Below, piece by piece: positions 1 through 11,282 of a stretch of DNA of 64,000 nucleotides. The notes below the pieces were generated by a model that was not told where the DNA came from, made no database searches, and saw only the letters and a program-made list of their open reading frames with translations. The DNA is from DASXQK01 sp963724385 (lineage in GTDB: Bacteria; Pseudomonadota; Alphaproteobacteria; Dongiales; Dongiaceae). The position numbers and the translations under genes were made by a program. Position 1 is the first letter of the stretch. Each line of letters opens with the position of its first letter. The stretch is from contig CAVRUJ010000002.1 in assembly GCA_963724385.1 (NCBI GenBank), positions 1,488,001 to 1,552,000 of the forward strand, read 5' to 3'.

Positions 1-1357
1 GCGGATCGAAGCATATATAGTCGTCGGGCAGCCGAATGACCCTCTCGACGTAGTCGGCCTCTTCGCCGGCGGGGACATGGAATCTGTCGGCGATGAGGCC
101 GTCCATGGCCTTGAGGCCGGTCGTGCCCACGTAGCCGGCCCAGGTCAGTTGAACCGGCGCCAGGCGCCGGGAGAACGCGGGCAGCCGGTTGCCTCGGGTG
201 TGTCCCGATAGGTCGATCAGCACGTCGATGCGATCGCCCGATACCGCGCTGGCAAGGCGGTCGTCCGACCAGCTCGCGATGCTGTGCCACCGGCGAGCGC
301 AACGCTTGAATCGCTGGGTGATCGCATCCTCAACGTCGCTTCCGGCGAAGACGATGAGCTCGATGCTTGCGGGGTCCAATGCCTCCGCGGCGCGGATCGT
401 GAAATAGCCAACGGGATGGTTCTGCAAGTCGGGGGAGACCAGCCCCACGCGCAGGCGCCGGTTCCGGTCCGCCGAAGGCGAGCGGTGTTTCCCCGTCGGA
501 CGCAGGCCGGCGCCGTTTCGCAGATCCCACGCCTTGTGCAGATCCATGAGCTTTGCGGCGGTGACCCCGAGCTCGTACTGGGCCGCCATGAAGCGGGTGG
601 AAAGCGTACCGGGGTCGGAAGGATTCTGTTCGAGCAGGGCGTCGAAGCCGGCGACGGCGGCGCCAACCGCGCCCAGCCGCAGCTCGAGCTCGAACAGATT
701 GAAGGCTGCCGGCTCGAATGCCGGATCGGCGCCGCGCGCCCTGCGGTAGAGATCCAGCGCGGCCTGGAGATTGCCCTGTTCGTCGCTGAGCTTGGCAAGA
801 TTGTAGAGGGCCACGACATGGCCGGGGTTCAGCGCGAGGGCGGTCTCGAAAAGGCGTCTGGCGTCGTCCCGCAAGCCCGCCGCCAGGAGCGCGATGCCGA
901 GCTTGGCGGGCACTTCTGCGCGCTCGGGGAAACGCGCCGTGGCGATGCCCGCGATCTGCCGGGCGTCATCGAGCCGTCCCAGCAAGCGATAGGTGTCGAT
1001 GAGTTCGATGTATGTGTCGAGGCGAGCCGGCGCCAGCTCCAGCGCGCGGCGGAAATGGAACAGGCTCTTGGTCAACGCACCTTCGGTGAGAAACACCTTG
1101 CCAAGAGTGTGATGCGCCGCTGCGTCCCCCGGCTGCGCCTTGACGAGCGACAGAAGCTTCGCGCGAGCGGCACTGAGCCGGCCCGAGTCGATCAGCAACA
1201 AGGCGAGATTGTAGCCGGCGACGGGATGCGATGGATTGGCGGCCAGGACCTGCTTGTACAGGCGTTCGGCCTCGCCTTTGGCGCCGCCAAAGTGGCAGCG
1301 GATGGCCTGCTCGACGATCGACGACAATCGCGCTGTTTCGTCTGTCCTTCCGGTCAT
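1..1357 (-). CDS. TPR/SPINDLY-type O-GlcNAc transferase-like protein (3' end outside window)
   Basis: The gene is read leftwards and stays open to the window edge, giving at least 452 residues. The N-terminal ~260 residues are tetratricopeptide repeats (for example AAHHTLGKVFLTEGALTKSL and HVVALYNLAKLSDEQGNL). They are followed by a GT41-type catalytic region with RVGLVSPDLQNHPVGYF, IDVLIDLSGHTRGNRL and PVQLTWAGYVGTTG, which are typical of bacterial SPINDLY/OGT homologues. Such enzymes transfer a sugar from a nucleotide-sugar to Ser/Thr of protein targets; in Rhodospirillales and Caulobacter relatives they are often tied to flagellin or surface glycosylation. The ATG at 1357 is the first in frame. 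A second family member, fused to a methyltransferase, lies at 36820. The donor and target cannot be read from the sequence. Confidence 0.85.
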   Translation of the reverse strand, partial: MTGRTDETARLSSIVEQAIRCHFGGAKGEAERLYKQVLAANPSHPVAGYNLALLLIDSGRLSAARAKLLSLVKAQPGDAAAHHTLGKVFLTEGALTKSLFHFRRALELAPARLDTYIELIDTYRLLGRLDDARQIAGIATARFPERAEVPAKLGIALLAAGLRDDARRLFETALALNPGHVVALYNLAKLSDEQGNLQAALDLYRRARGADPAFEPAAFNLFELELRLGAVGAAVAGFDALLEQNPSDPGTLSTRFMAAQYELGVTAAKLMDLHKAWDLRNGAGLRPTGKHRSPSADRNRRLRVGLVSPDLQNHPVGYFTIRAAEALDPASIELIVFAGSDVEDAITQRFKRCARRWHSIASWSDDRLASAVSGDRIDVLIDLSGHTRGNRLPAFSRRLAPVQLTWAGYVGTTGLKAMDGLIADRFHVPAGEEADYVERVIRLPDDYICFDP

Positions 1358-1426
1358 GACGGCGTGATCATTTCTGCAGGACGGTCAAGGTCGGCGGCGA
1401 TCGATCCCTGGTCATGGGCTCGCACC

Positions 1427-3392
1427 CTAGATCGCCGAGCCCGCTTTCAGGCCTTCCAGCACAGCCTCCTCGGCCGTGCGGGGTGCCACGCAATCGCCGA
1501 TGCGGTGGACTTCGCCGGGCCAGCCGGCGACTTCGTCGGCCAGGCGCAACTCCTGCTCGTGTCCAAGCGCCAGAACCAGCGTATCGACGCCCTCGCAGAC
1601 GATCGGCTCGCCGCTGCTCATATGCTGGAGATAGACCGTGTTCCCGTCCGCCCCGTAGAGCCGCGCATAGGGAATGATCTCGACCCCCAGCTTGTGGAGC
1701 GTGCCATGCCACTGGTCGCGGACATATTGCTGGATGCGCTGGCCCGCGACGTATCCGGCGACGGCGAGGCGAACCCGGCAGCCGGCGCGCGCGAGCCGTT
1801 CGGCGACGCCGAGCCCGATCCAATCGCAGCGCCAGTCGGCGACCAGGACCGAACTGCCGACATTGGCTTCTTCCTTCAAGAGTTGCCAGAACGTCGACAA
1901 CATGGGCGCTCTCGGCCCCCTCGAACGCCGGGCGATAGGGCCTGGCGCCGGTCGCGAGCACAACCGCATCGGGCTTCTCCTTCTGCAGCAGGCTGAGGTC
2001 CACGGCGGCGTTGCGGACCACCTTGACCCCGGCCAGCTCCATCTCGCGGGTGAGGTTGGTGACGATGCCGCCGAACTCGGCCCGCCCCGGGAGCTGCTGG
2101 GCGAGCAAAGCCTGGCCGCCCAGCCGGCCCGACGCTTCGTAGAGGGTGACGTCATGGCCGCGCGCCGCGGCAACAGCCGCGGCCTTCATGCCGGCCGGTC
2201 CGCCGCCTGCGACCAGCACGCGCTTCTTTCGCTCGGCCGGGATGGGGCGACCATAGTCCAGCTCACGGCCGGTCTCCGGATGCTGGATGCAGGAGATGCC
2301 GTAGCCGAGATGGAAATGACCGATGCAGGCCTGGTTGCAGCCGATGCAGGCGCGGATGTCGTCGAGCCGGCCGGCCGCGGCCTTGCTCGGCATTTCCGGG
2401 TCGCAGATCATCGCCCGGGTCATGGCGCAAAGATCGGCCTGGCCCAAGGCCAGGATCTGTTCGGCAATCTGGGGTTGATTGATCCGCCCGGCGACGATGA
2501 CCGGCTTGGAGACCACGGCCTTCACGGCGGCGGCGAAAGGCGCCACGTAGCCCGTGTTGATCGCCATGGGCGGCACGATATGGATGGCGCCGGCGAGCGA
2601 GGCCGAACTGCCTGCGACGACATTGTAGTAGTCGAGCACGCCGTCGGCCGAGAGCGCCTTGCAGGCCTCCAGCACTTCCGTCGCCGTCAATCCGTCGTGG
2701 TCGAGCTCGGCGCCCGAGATCCTGAGGCCCACCACCCGCTCCTCGCCGACAACGGAGCGGATCCCGGCAATCGTTTCCCTGAGGAAGCGCAGGCGGTTGT
2801 CGAAGCTGCCGCCATATCGGTCCTCGCGCCGGTTCAGCCGCGGGTTGAGGAACTGGGCCGGCAGGTAGCCGTGGCTGGCGACGATCTCGACGCCGTCGAT
2901 GCCGGCCTTGACCATCCGGCCCGCCGCTGATGCGTAGCCGGCGACGATCTCTTCGACCAGGCCGAGGGGCATCGGGGCAGGCATGACGTGGAAGCGCTCG
3001 TTGGGGGCGGCCGAGGGCGCATAGGCGACCGGCAGGCTTCCGTCCTGGGATTCCATGATCTCCCGCCCGGGGTGGAAGAGCTGGGCGAAGACCTTGCAGC
3101 CGAAGGCATGGCAGGTTTCGGCGAGCTTGCGATATCCCGGGATCGCCTCGTCCGCCGTCGCCATCAGGAGATGGGAGGTGTAACGGGCGGTCTCATGGAC
3201 GCCCGAGACCTGGATGATGATCAGCCCCGCCCCGCCCGCCGCTCGCGCCCGGTGGTAGGCGACCAGGCGCTCGTTAACCAGGCCGCCGGCCGCCAGGTTC
3301 GTATCATGGCCGGTGGAGAGAATGCGGTTCTTGAGAGCGACGCCACGCAGGACGAGCGGCGAGAAAAGCCGCGGAAAACGAGGATCGGACAT
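1427..3392 (-). pseudogene. NADH:flavin oxidoreductase of the TMADH/2,4-dienoyl-CoA reductase family, frameshifted
   Basis: Residues 1-380 form an old-yellow-enzyme FMN barrel. A [4Fe-4S] ligand set of spacing C-x2-C-x3-C-x11-C follows (Cys349, 352, 356, 368), then an FAD/NAD-binding module starting RVLVAGGGPAGMKAA. This is the layout of trimethylamine dehydrogenase, dienoyl-CoA reductase and N-methylproline/dimethylglycine demethylases. Near position 1889 the reading frame breaks. Residues ESAHVVDV are in one frame, and WQLLKEEANVGSSVLVADW continues in another, down to the stop at 1427. One extra base between GTT and TGG explains it; correction gives about 654 residues, normal for the family. 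The start at 3392 has GGAG eight bases upstream; a Met 12 codons earlier lacks such a site. It is either a recent pseudogene or a sequencing error. The substrate is unknown, possibly an N-methylated amine or amino acid. Confidence 0.8.
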
Positions 3393-3745
3393 GGAACAGG
3401 CTCCGGCCAAAAAGTCGCGGCGGATCATAGGGCTCCCGCTCGCAGCCCGCCAGCCGGACCAGGGATGGAGGCCAGCATGGCCGAGGCGGCCCTGCGGCGC
3501 CTCATGTTGGTTAAATCTTGGTTAATACTGCTGATGATTTTGGCTGTTACCATGCCTTTACAGCACCCGAAACGCGTGCGCATATGTTATGGTCGAAAGA
3601 ATCAGGAACGGAGCGCTGGCCGGGCTCTCGGCCGGGGTGTCAGGATTGGGTCAGACGGCAAGTTCGTAGGGCGGGATTGGCCGGCAATCGGGCCGGCGAA
3701 GGGATCGAGCGCGAGAATCGGCGTCGGCAGGGTCGAGACAAGGAA
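3393..3745. other. Intergenic region between divergent flavoenzyme and receiver-kinase genes
   Basis: This is a 353-base divergent control region without a convincing gene. Its left third is GC-rich and holds the ribosome-binding site of the leftward flavoenzyme. The middle (about 3505-3560) is unusually AT-rich and carries a perfect TTAA-N7-TTAA box. The stretch before 3746 is GC-rich leader. A longer reading frame enters from the left in frame with the kinase, but its extra residues look like translated leader sequence. Confidence 0.6.
3511..3525. promoter_or_regulatory. CtrA-type binding site, perfect TTAA-N7-TTAA
   Basis: TTAA at 3511-3514 and TTAA at 3522-3525 are separated by exactly seven bases. 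They form part of an 11-base-spaced direct repeat of TTGGTTAA. This is the full consensus for the alphaproteobacterial cell-cycle and motility regulator CtrA. The box lies about 220 bases before the receiver-kinase start at 3746 and about 120 bases before the divergent flavoenzyme start. Either or both could be controlled by it. Binding is inferred from the motif only. Confidence 0.6.
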
Positions 3746-5324
<1,579 letters not shown>

Positions 5325-5332
<8 letters not shown>

Positions 5333-7913
5333 AGCGGTCGCTGCCCAGGCCGTGGATGCAGGCACCAAGCGAGGGCTCGGGGTCCTGCTCCGCCGGCGCC
5401 TGAAGGGCCGGGCCGACAGCGAGCACGAGCAGGCGATCGTTCGCATCGTCATCGTGTTCATCCTGGCGGCGTACTATCTCTCCCTGGATTTCGCCCACGG
5501 CTTCAGCGAATCCCGCTTCGGCTGGGGCGCGCTTTGGGCCGCGGGATATCTCGTCCTTTCGATCGTCTATGTCGGCATGATCGTCGCCCGGCCGGCCATT
5601 TCGCCGCCGCGCCGGATCGCCGCCATGATCACCGACATGACGACGCTCTCGGCCCTCATGTACTTCGGCCAGGAGGCTGGGCCGCCGCTCTACCCCCTCT
5701 ATCTCTGGATCACCTTCGGCAATGGCTTTCGCTACGGCAATCGGTACCTGGCCTATTCGGCCCTCGCCAGCCTCACTGGCTTCGTTTCCGTCGTTCTGAC
5801 GACGAGCTATTGGCGCGACCAGCCCCACCTCGCCACCGGCCTCGTCTTCGGCCTCATCGCGCTGCCGGGCTATATCGCCACCCTCATCCGCAAATTGACC
5901 GAGGCCACGGCCAGGGCCGAACACGCCAATCAGGCGAAGAGCCGGTTCCTGGCGGTGATGAGCCATGAGCTGCGTACGCCGCTCAACGCCATCATCGGCA
6001 TGAGCGACCTGTTGCAGGAGACCAAGCTCGACGGCGACCAGCGCGACATGACCCGCACCGTGGCGAGTTCCGGCCGGGCGCTCTTGTCGTTGATCGACCA
6101 GATCCTCGATTTCTCCAAGATCGAGGCCGGGAAGATGGCGGTCGACATCGTCGATTTCGACCTTCATACGGAGCTGGCCGACCTCGCCTCGATCCTGCGC
6201 GCCCAGGCAGAGCGCAAGGGCCTGCGCCTCATCATGCATGTCGATGCCGCCGCACCCTGCCGCCTGCGCGGCGGTCGCCAGCATCTGCGCCAGATCCTGA
6301 TCAACCTGACGGCCAACGCCGTCAAATTCACCGACAAGGGCCATGTGGCGCTCCAGGTGCGCCTCGAGCGCACGGAGGAGAGGCAATCCTGGCTGCGCTT
6401 CGTCGTTGCCGACACCGGCATGGGCATTCCGCCCGATGCCCAGAAGGCGATCTTCGAGAGCTTCACCCAGGCCGACGGCACGACCAGCCGACGCTTCGGG
6501 GGAACGGGCTTAGGCCTGGCTATCGTGCGCGAGCTGGCCCAGCTCCTGGGCGGGAGCGTGGGCGTAGAAAGCGAACCCGGCCGGGGCAGCCGCTTCTGGG
6601 TCAGCCTGCCCTTCGAAACCAGGGCGCCTGAGGCGCTGGAGGACGCAGGCGCGCCCTTCCCGGTTCTGTTCCTGTCGCGCGATTCCGCGCTCGTCCGCGA
6701 AGCCCGCCAGCGCCTGGCCGCGGGCAACGAGGTGATCGAGGCCGAGAACTTCGCCGACCTCCGCCGCGCGCTGTCGACCCGGCGCGAGGCGGGTTCGCGC
6801 TACCACCCCATGATTCTCGACGCCCGCGCGCTGCCCCAGGCGCCGCTGCGTTTCGTCGAGGAGCTGCGCCAGCTCCAGCCCGATGCCGAGTTCGCGCCCG
6901 TCTTGCTGCGCGAGTTCGTCGGGCGCCCGGCGGAGACGGCGGAAATCGAGAACGCCTTCATCACCGTCCTCGACCTGCCGCTCGCCGCCGGCACGATCGA
7001 AAGCGCCGTGCACCTGCTGCGCAGCTTCGATTCCGCCCGGCGCGAAACGCTCGCCGAGCAGGTGCGCCACGACGCGATTTCCCGGGCCCGGCGCCGGCTC
7101 AGCGTGCTGGTGGCCGAGGACAATCCCGTCAATCGCAAGGTCACCGCCAAGATCCTGGAGCGCGCCGGCCACCAGACCATGCTGGTCGAGAACGGAGACC
7201 AGGCCCTGGACGCGCTCGATACCGGCCGCTTCGACATCGTGCTCATGGACGTCAACATGCCCGGCACCAGCGGCCTGGACGTGACCAAGATCTATCGCAT
7301 GGCTCATATCGGCGATCAGCATCTGCCGATCGTGGCCCTGACTGCCGATGCGACGACGGAAACGCGCCGGCTCTGCGAGGAAGCCGGCATGGACGCCTAT
7401 GTCACCAAGCCGGTGGAGGCGGCGCGGCTCTTGGAGGTGATCGACGAGCTGGCGGAATCGGCGGGGAAAGAAGCCGAAGCTCAGGCCCCGGCCGGGGCCG
7501 AGGTGGCGGAGATCGCCAGCCACCCGCGGTTCCACGGAGATACGGAGCCGGTGCTGGCGCTGCAGTCGCTGACCGACCTGGAGGCGATCGATCCGGGCGG
7601 CGATTTCGTCGAGGAAGTGATCGAGGCCTTCCTGTCGGAATCGGACCAGACGCTGAAGGCTTTGGCGGAAGCCGCGAGCCAGGGCAATCTGCGCGACGTG
7701 CGAGACCTCGCCCATGCCTTGCGCAGCAGTGCGGCCCATGTGGGCGCCCGGCGGGTACAACGGGTATGTTCGTTCTTGTGCAACGCGCCGCGCCACGAGG
7801 TCGAACGGGCTCTGCCCGAGAAGGCGCGGCAGCTCCAGGAAGAGTTCGAGCGATTCCGCCAGGCCGTGCGCCAGCATCTGCGCGAACGGCCCGCGAGCCG
7901 GCGCCCGTCCTGA
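5325..7913 (+). CDS. rpfC: RpfC-like hybrid sensor kinase (DSF receptor type)
   Basis: An 862-residue membrane histidine kinase. The N-terminus carries the RpfC signature RGRADSEHEQAIVRI (about 28-42), then about five membrane segments (42-190). HisKA has His214 in VMSHELRTPLNAIIGMSDLL; the HATPase has DTGMGI and GTGLGLAI. A degenerate receiver-like stretch (about 445-570) precedes a full receiver with Asp642 in VLMDVNMPG. A C-terminal HPt domain has His797 in DLAHALRSSAAH. This matches RpfC of Xanthomonas and Xylella in domain order. RpfC senses diffusible signal factor (cis-2-unsaturated fatty acids) and restrains RpfF by binding it. The rpfF-like gene is convergent 245 bases downstream, supporting the assignment. 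The ligand itself is inferred. Confidence 0.88.
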
Positions 7914-8003
7914 GGCGTTAGCCCGAGTTTCTCACCCATCGTCGTCTCCGCCCCCGGCATCGGGCGGCCGTGCTCTGTTGGGCGCCGCTCGACCCCCGGG
8001 CGC

Positions 8004-8020
8004 AGCGGGATGATCCCGCT
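8004..8020. repeat. Short perfect palindrome between rpfC and rpfF
   Basis: AGCGGGAT, one spacer base, then ATCCCGCT. It sits in the 245-base gap between the convergent rpfC and rpfF genes. No T-run follows on either strand, so it is not an obvious intrinsic terminator. It may help separate the converging transcripts or be chance in GC-rich DNA. Confidence 0.3.
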
Positions 8021-8158
8021 TCCATGCGGACCGGTGTCGCCGATCGGCCACCGGCCCGCCGCCCAAGGCAGCAGACGCACCCTCCCGTCCACATCCGCCC
8101 GACCCAAGATCGACCGGCGGTGGCGCAAGCGCCATGCCGGCCGACCCGCCCCTGCCGG

Positions 8159-9166
8159 TCACTGCCTGGCCGTGGCAGCGATCTGGGCCCAGCGGCGGTC
8201 CTGAGCAGCGGCCAACCGTTCCATCTTGCGCACGTCCGCGGCCGTCAGTGAGAGCGCCGCGTCCACCCACATGTCGACGATGCGGTCCAGCTCTTCCCGG
8301 CGGATCGGGCTGATGACCTGGCGCGCGGCGTAGACCGCCCGGCGCGAGGCGAAGGAACGCTCGGTCTTCTCGACGAAGTCATAGACCGCCTGCTCGCCCA
8401 TGGCGTCCTCCGCCAGCACGTCGACCACGCCCATCTCATGGAGCTCGGCCGCGCTGTAGATCTGGCCGCTGAACACCATCTTCTCGGCAAGCGCGGCGCC
8501 GACCTTGCGGGTGAGGAAGCTCAAGGCACCCATGCCCGGGAACAGGTTGAACAGGCATTCCGGCAGGCCGAACTTGGCGCTTCTCTCGGCGATGATCACG
8601 TCGTCGGCGAGGGCCGCCTCGAAACCGCCGCCCAGCGCATCGCCCTGGACGAGAGAGATCGAGATGATCGGCAGGTTCATCTTGATCGACCGCGGATGCT
8701 GCACGTCGATGCAGGCCTTGGCATAGCGGTCCATCGTCGTCCGGTCCTGGGCGCGAATGAGGTCGGCAAAGCGCCTCAAGTCACCGCCCAGATTGAAGAT
8801 GCCGGGCATGCGCGAAGCCAGCACGGTGTAGCGCACAGGCGCTTCCGATCCCTTGCTTTCCGCAAACAGGCGGCCGAGATGGTCGATGGATGCCCGCATG
8901 TCGCGCAATAGGCCGAAGGTGAAGCTGGGGCGACCTTCCGGCCGCATGTACTGCCAGAACACCTTCGAGCCGTGGTCGAGCACGCCATCGAGTTCCGGCA
9001 AGGTCAGCTCGGCAGGATCCTGAGGCCTGCCGATTTCGGGCGCGGCCGTGGTGAAGGCAGGCGAGGCGCTGTCGAGCAGCGAGAGATCGACAGGCCGGCG
9101 AGCGCGGAAATTCTGGTCCAAAGCCCCTCTATCGGCGGGCATCGCAGTCTTGGTCACGATCGTCAT
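8159..9166 (-). CDS. rpfF: DSF synthase RpfF-like crotonase
   Basis: A 335-residue crotonase-fold protein. Oxyanion-hole residues lie in GIFNLGGDLRRF (about 122-133). The two catalytic glutamates of the hydratase/thioesterase class are present: Glu183 in GGGFEAALADD and Glu203 in FGLPECLFN, 20 residues apart as in RpfF and enoyl-CoA hydratase. RpfF dehydrates 3-hydroxyacyl-ACP and releases the free cis-2-unsaturated fatty acid signal. Length and the long N-terminal extension before the crotonase core fit RpfF better than housekeeping enoyl-CoA hydratases. The rpfC neighbour supports it strongly. Start chosen at 9166 because GGAGAG lies at good spacing; an upstream ATG at 9178 overlaps that site. 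A CtrA-type box lies about 130 bases upstream. Confidence 0.88.
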   Translation of the reverse strand: MTIVTKTAMPADRGALDQNFRARRPVDLSLLDSASPAFTTAAPEIGRPQDPAELTLPELDGVLDHGSKVFWQYMRPEGRPSFTFGLLRDMRASIDHLGRLFAESKGSEAPVRYTVLASRMPGIFNLGGDLRRFADLIRAQDRTTMDRYAKACIDVQHPRSIKMNLPIISISLVQGDALGGGFEAALADDVIIAERSAKFGLPECLFNLFPGMGALSFLTRKVGAALAEKMVFSGQIYSAAELHEMGVVDVLAEDAMGEQAVYDFVEKTERSFASRRAVYAARQVISPIRREELDRIVDMWVDAALSLTAADVRKMERLAAAQDRRWAQIAATARQ

Positions 9167-9295
9167 GTTACTCTCCATATGGTTGAGTTATGTTAGGGTG
9201 AAGCTGATCAGTGGTTCATCCCCTGTGGAGACATGAGGATGCACGATTTTTGTTGCGAGGTTGCTGAAACTTTGACTCGCTACCCTTTGAACTCG

Positions 9296-9310
9296 TTAAT
9301 GAATTTTTAA
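9296..9310. promoter_or_regulatory. CtrA-type binding site, perfect TTAA-N7-TTAA, upstream of rpfF
   Basis: TTAA at 9296-9299 and TTAA at 9307-9310 with exactly seven bases between them. It is located about 130 bases upstream of the rpfF start codon and about 380 bases before the divergent dehydrogenase. It is the second perfect CtrA-type box in the quorum-sensing locus, and I saw no other in the window. Function is inferred from the motif. Confidence 0.6.
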
Positions 9311-9328
9311 ATGAGACTGGTTCGGGCG

Positions 9329-9343
9329 TTAACTGTCTGTTTA
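9329..9343. promoter_or_regulatory. Near-match CtrA-type box (TTAA-N7-TTTA)
   Basis: TTAA at 9329-9332, seven bases, then TTTA at 9340-9343. It differs from the CtrA consensus by one base and lies 19 bases beyond the perfect box. Paired boxes are common at CtrA-controlled promoters. Weak on its own. Confidence 0.35.
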
Positions 9344-9688
9344 CGATTTTTTGCTAGCGCTCGAGCGTCCCGATAGCGCCCCAGGCGTTTCGGTGGCCTC
9401 ACAGGCGGGACTCGGAATAAGGCCAGCCCAGCGGAATCTCTAGCTTTTTGGCCTATCCCGGCTTGCGCGGCCGTGGGGCAACAAAGCCGAGGGTTGCGCT
9501 CCCCACGACCCGGCTCGGACATGGCAAACGGGGACTTGCGACAGAGAGTCTCAGCGCCGTCCGCGCGAATCCGGGCGTCTGGTGTCTGTCGAATTTAGGG
9601 CAAATTTTGGGCAGCTTCCGGGTGGCAAGGTTGCCGATGGGTCGACCGCATGCTAGCGATGCCGTGCAACGATAGCGGGGAAATCGCC

Positions 9689-10477
9689 ATGTCTGGCGTC
9701 GAAGGCCGGGGAGCCTTGGTGACCGGCGCGGGCAGCGCCGAGGGCATCGGCTTCGCGACCGCGCGCATTCTGGCCGAGCGCGGCGCCAGGCTCGCCATCG
9801 CCTCTACGACAAAGCGCATCTTCGATCGCCTGGCCGAGCTGCCCGGCGAGCCCGGGCGCCATGTCGCCTTCGTCGCCGATCTGACCAAGCCTGCTGCCCC
9901 GGCCCGCCTCGTCGCGGCGGCGGCTGCGGCGCTGGGCCGGCTCGACATCCTGGTCAACAACGCCGGCATGACCCAGACTGGCCGGCGCGAGCGCGCGTCG
10001 CGATTCCATCTGATCGACGACGGCGAATGGGCGCGCGCCATCGATCTCAACCTGACCACGGCTTTTCGCACCACGCGGGCCGCGGTTGCCGTGATGCTGC
10101 GCCGGCGCTACGGCCGAATCGTTCACATCGCCTCGGTCACCGGGCCCTTGGTCAGCAACCCTCGCAGCGCCGGGTACAGCGCTGCCAAGGCCGCGATCGT
10201 CGGGATGACCCGTTCCCTTGCGCTCGAGGTCGCCCAACGTGGCATCACGGTCAATGCCGTTGCACCGGGCTGGATTGCCACCGCCTCTCAGACCCCGCCC
10301 GAGGTCGTGGCGGGCCGCAACACCCCGATCGGCCGCTCGGGCAGCGCCGCCGAAGTAGGCCATGTCGCCGCCTTCCTCGCCGCTGCGGAAGCGAGCTACG
10401 TTACCGGCCAGATGATCGTCGTCGACGGGGGCAATTCGGTGCAGGAATACAAGGGCCCATCGGCCGGCTATTACTGA
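9689..10477 (+). CDS. Short-chain dehydrogenase/reductase, FabG-like
   Basis: A 262-residue classical SDR. It has a Rossmann glycine motif TGAGSAEGIGFAT near the N-terminus, the NNAG motif (LVNNAGMTQTG), catalytic Ser in IASVTG, and Tyr/Lys in YSAAKAAIVGMTRSL. The C-terminus VTGQMIVVDGG resembles 3-oxoacyl-ACP reductases and sugar-alcohol dehydrogenases. Start chosen at 9689, preceded by GCGGGGAAA; a longer frame from 9650 has no such site. A second SDR follows 29 bases downstream, suggesting one two-step oxidoreductive operon. The substrate cannot be read from sequence. Confidence 0.85.
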   Translation: MSGVEGRGALVTGAGSAEGIGFATARILAERGARLAIASTTKRIFDRLAELPGEPGRHVAFVADLTKPAAPARLVAAAAAALGRLDILVNNAGMTQTGRRERASRFHLIDDGEWARAIDLNLTTAFRTTRAAVAVMLRRRYGRIVHIASVTGPLVSNPRSAGYSAAKAAIVGMTRSLALEVAQRGITVNAVAPGWIATASQTPPEVVAGRNTPIGRSGSAAEVGHVAAFLAAAEASYVTGQMIVVDGGNSVQEYKGPSAGYY

Positions 10478-10506
10478 ACCGAAGGACGGTAGCGAGGGGG
10501 AAGACG

Positions 10507-11274
10507 CTGAGCGACTGGCGGGGACGCGTGGTTCTGATCACGGGCGGCGCGGGCGGCATGGGGCTCGCTTTCGCCCGGCGGTTCCTTGCCGCCGGCGCCG
10601 AACTGGCGCTGGCCGATGTCTCGCAGGAGCGTCTGGCTGCGGCCGGTGCCTTGGCGGATCGCATACTGCTCATCGCCGCCGATGTCGCCAAGGTCGCCGA
10701 TTGCGCGCGCATGGTGGCCGAGGCCGTGGCGCGCTTCGGCCGGCTCGATCTGCTGATCAACGCAGCCGGCATCTGGGTCGAGGGACCGGCCGACGAGGCG
10801 AACGAAGCCGACTGGGACCGCTGCCTCGACATCAACCTGAAGGGCAGCTTCTTCGCCTGCCGCTTTGCGATCCCGGCCCTCGAGAAGGCCGGCGGCGCCA
10901 TTCTCAACATCGCCTCGGATGCCGGCCTCATGGGCAGCGCCGGCGCCGCCATCTACTGCGCCTCGAAGGGCGGCGTGGCCCTCATGACCAGGGCTCTGGC
11001 GCTGGAGCTGGCGCCTCGCGGCGTGCGCTGCAACGCCATCTGCCCTTGCGACGTCGAGACGCCCATGCTGGCCGGCCAGGCGGCCGACTACGGCAAGGGC
11101 GACCCGGAAGGCTATCGGCGCCGTCTGCTCTCGATCTACCCGCAGGGGCCGCGGGCCCGTTTCGCCACCGCCGAGGAAGTCGCAGAATTCGTCTTCGCCC
11201 TGGCCTCGCCGTCGCTCGCACCCTTGACCGGCGCCTGCCTTTCCATCGATTTCGGGACCACGGCCGGGCGATAG
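10507..11274 (+). CDS. Short-chain dehydrogenase/reductase with probable CTG start
   Basis: A 255-residue SDR: TGGAGGMGLAFA cofactor motif, LINAAG (NAAG variant of NNAG), IASDAG with the catalytic Ser, and Tyr/Lys in YCASKGGVALMT. No ATG, GTG or TTG lies at a sensible place. A CTG at 10507 follows GAGGGGGAAG at good spacing and starts the protein just before the first beta strand (LSDWRGRVVLITGG). The only alternative, GTG at 10528, would cut into that strand. It is co-transcribed with the preceding SDR and has the opposite neighbour convergent (stop at 11274, next gene ends at 11283). The substrate is unknown. Confidence 0.8.
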   Translation: MSDWRGRVVLITGGAGGMGLAFARRFLAAGAELALADVSQERLAAAGALADRILLIAADVAKVADCARMVAEAVARFGRLDLLINAAGIWVEGPADEANEADWDRCLDINLKGSFFACRFAIPALEKAGGAILNIASDAGLMGSAGAAIYCASKGGVALMTRALALELAPRGVRCNAICPCDVETPMLAGQAADYGKGDPEGYRRRLLSIYPQGPRARFATAEEVAEFVFALASPSLAPLTGACLSIDFGTTAGR

Positions 11275-11282
11275 CCCGCGTT

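Larger units (their letters stand above)
9167..9688. other. Intergenic region upstream of rpfF and the SDR genes
   Basis: A 522-base gap between the divergent rpfF and short-chain dehydrogenase genes. The part next to rpfF (about 9180-9350) is AT-rich and carries the CtrA-type boxes. The right half is GC-rich, with an imperfect hairpin around 9471-9506 (GTGGGGCAAC against GGTTGCGCTCCCCAC). No open frame here has coding character. Confidence 0.6.

Noticed and set aside
1885..1895. Programmed ribosomal frameshifting in the flavoenzyme
   Set aside because: No slippery heptamer or following stimulatory structure was seen at the break; a mutation or sequencing error is simpler.
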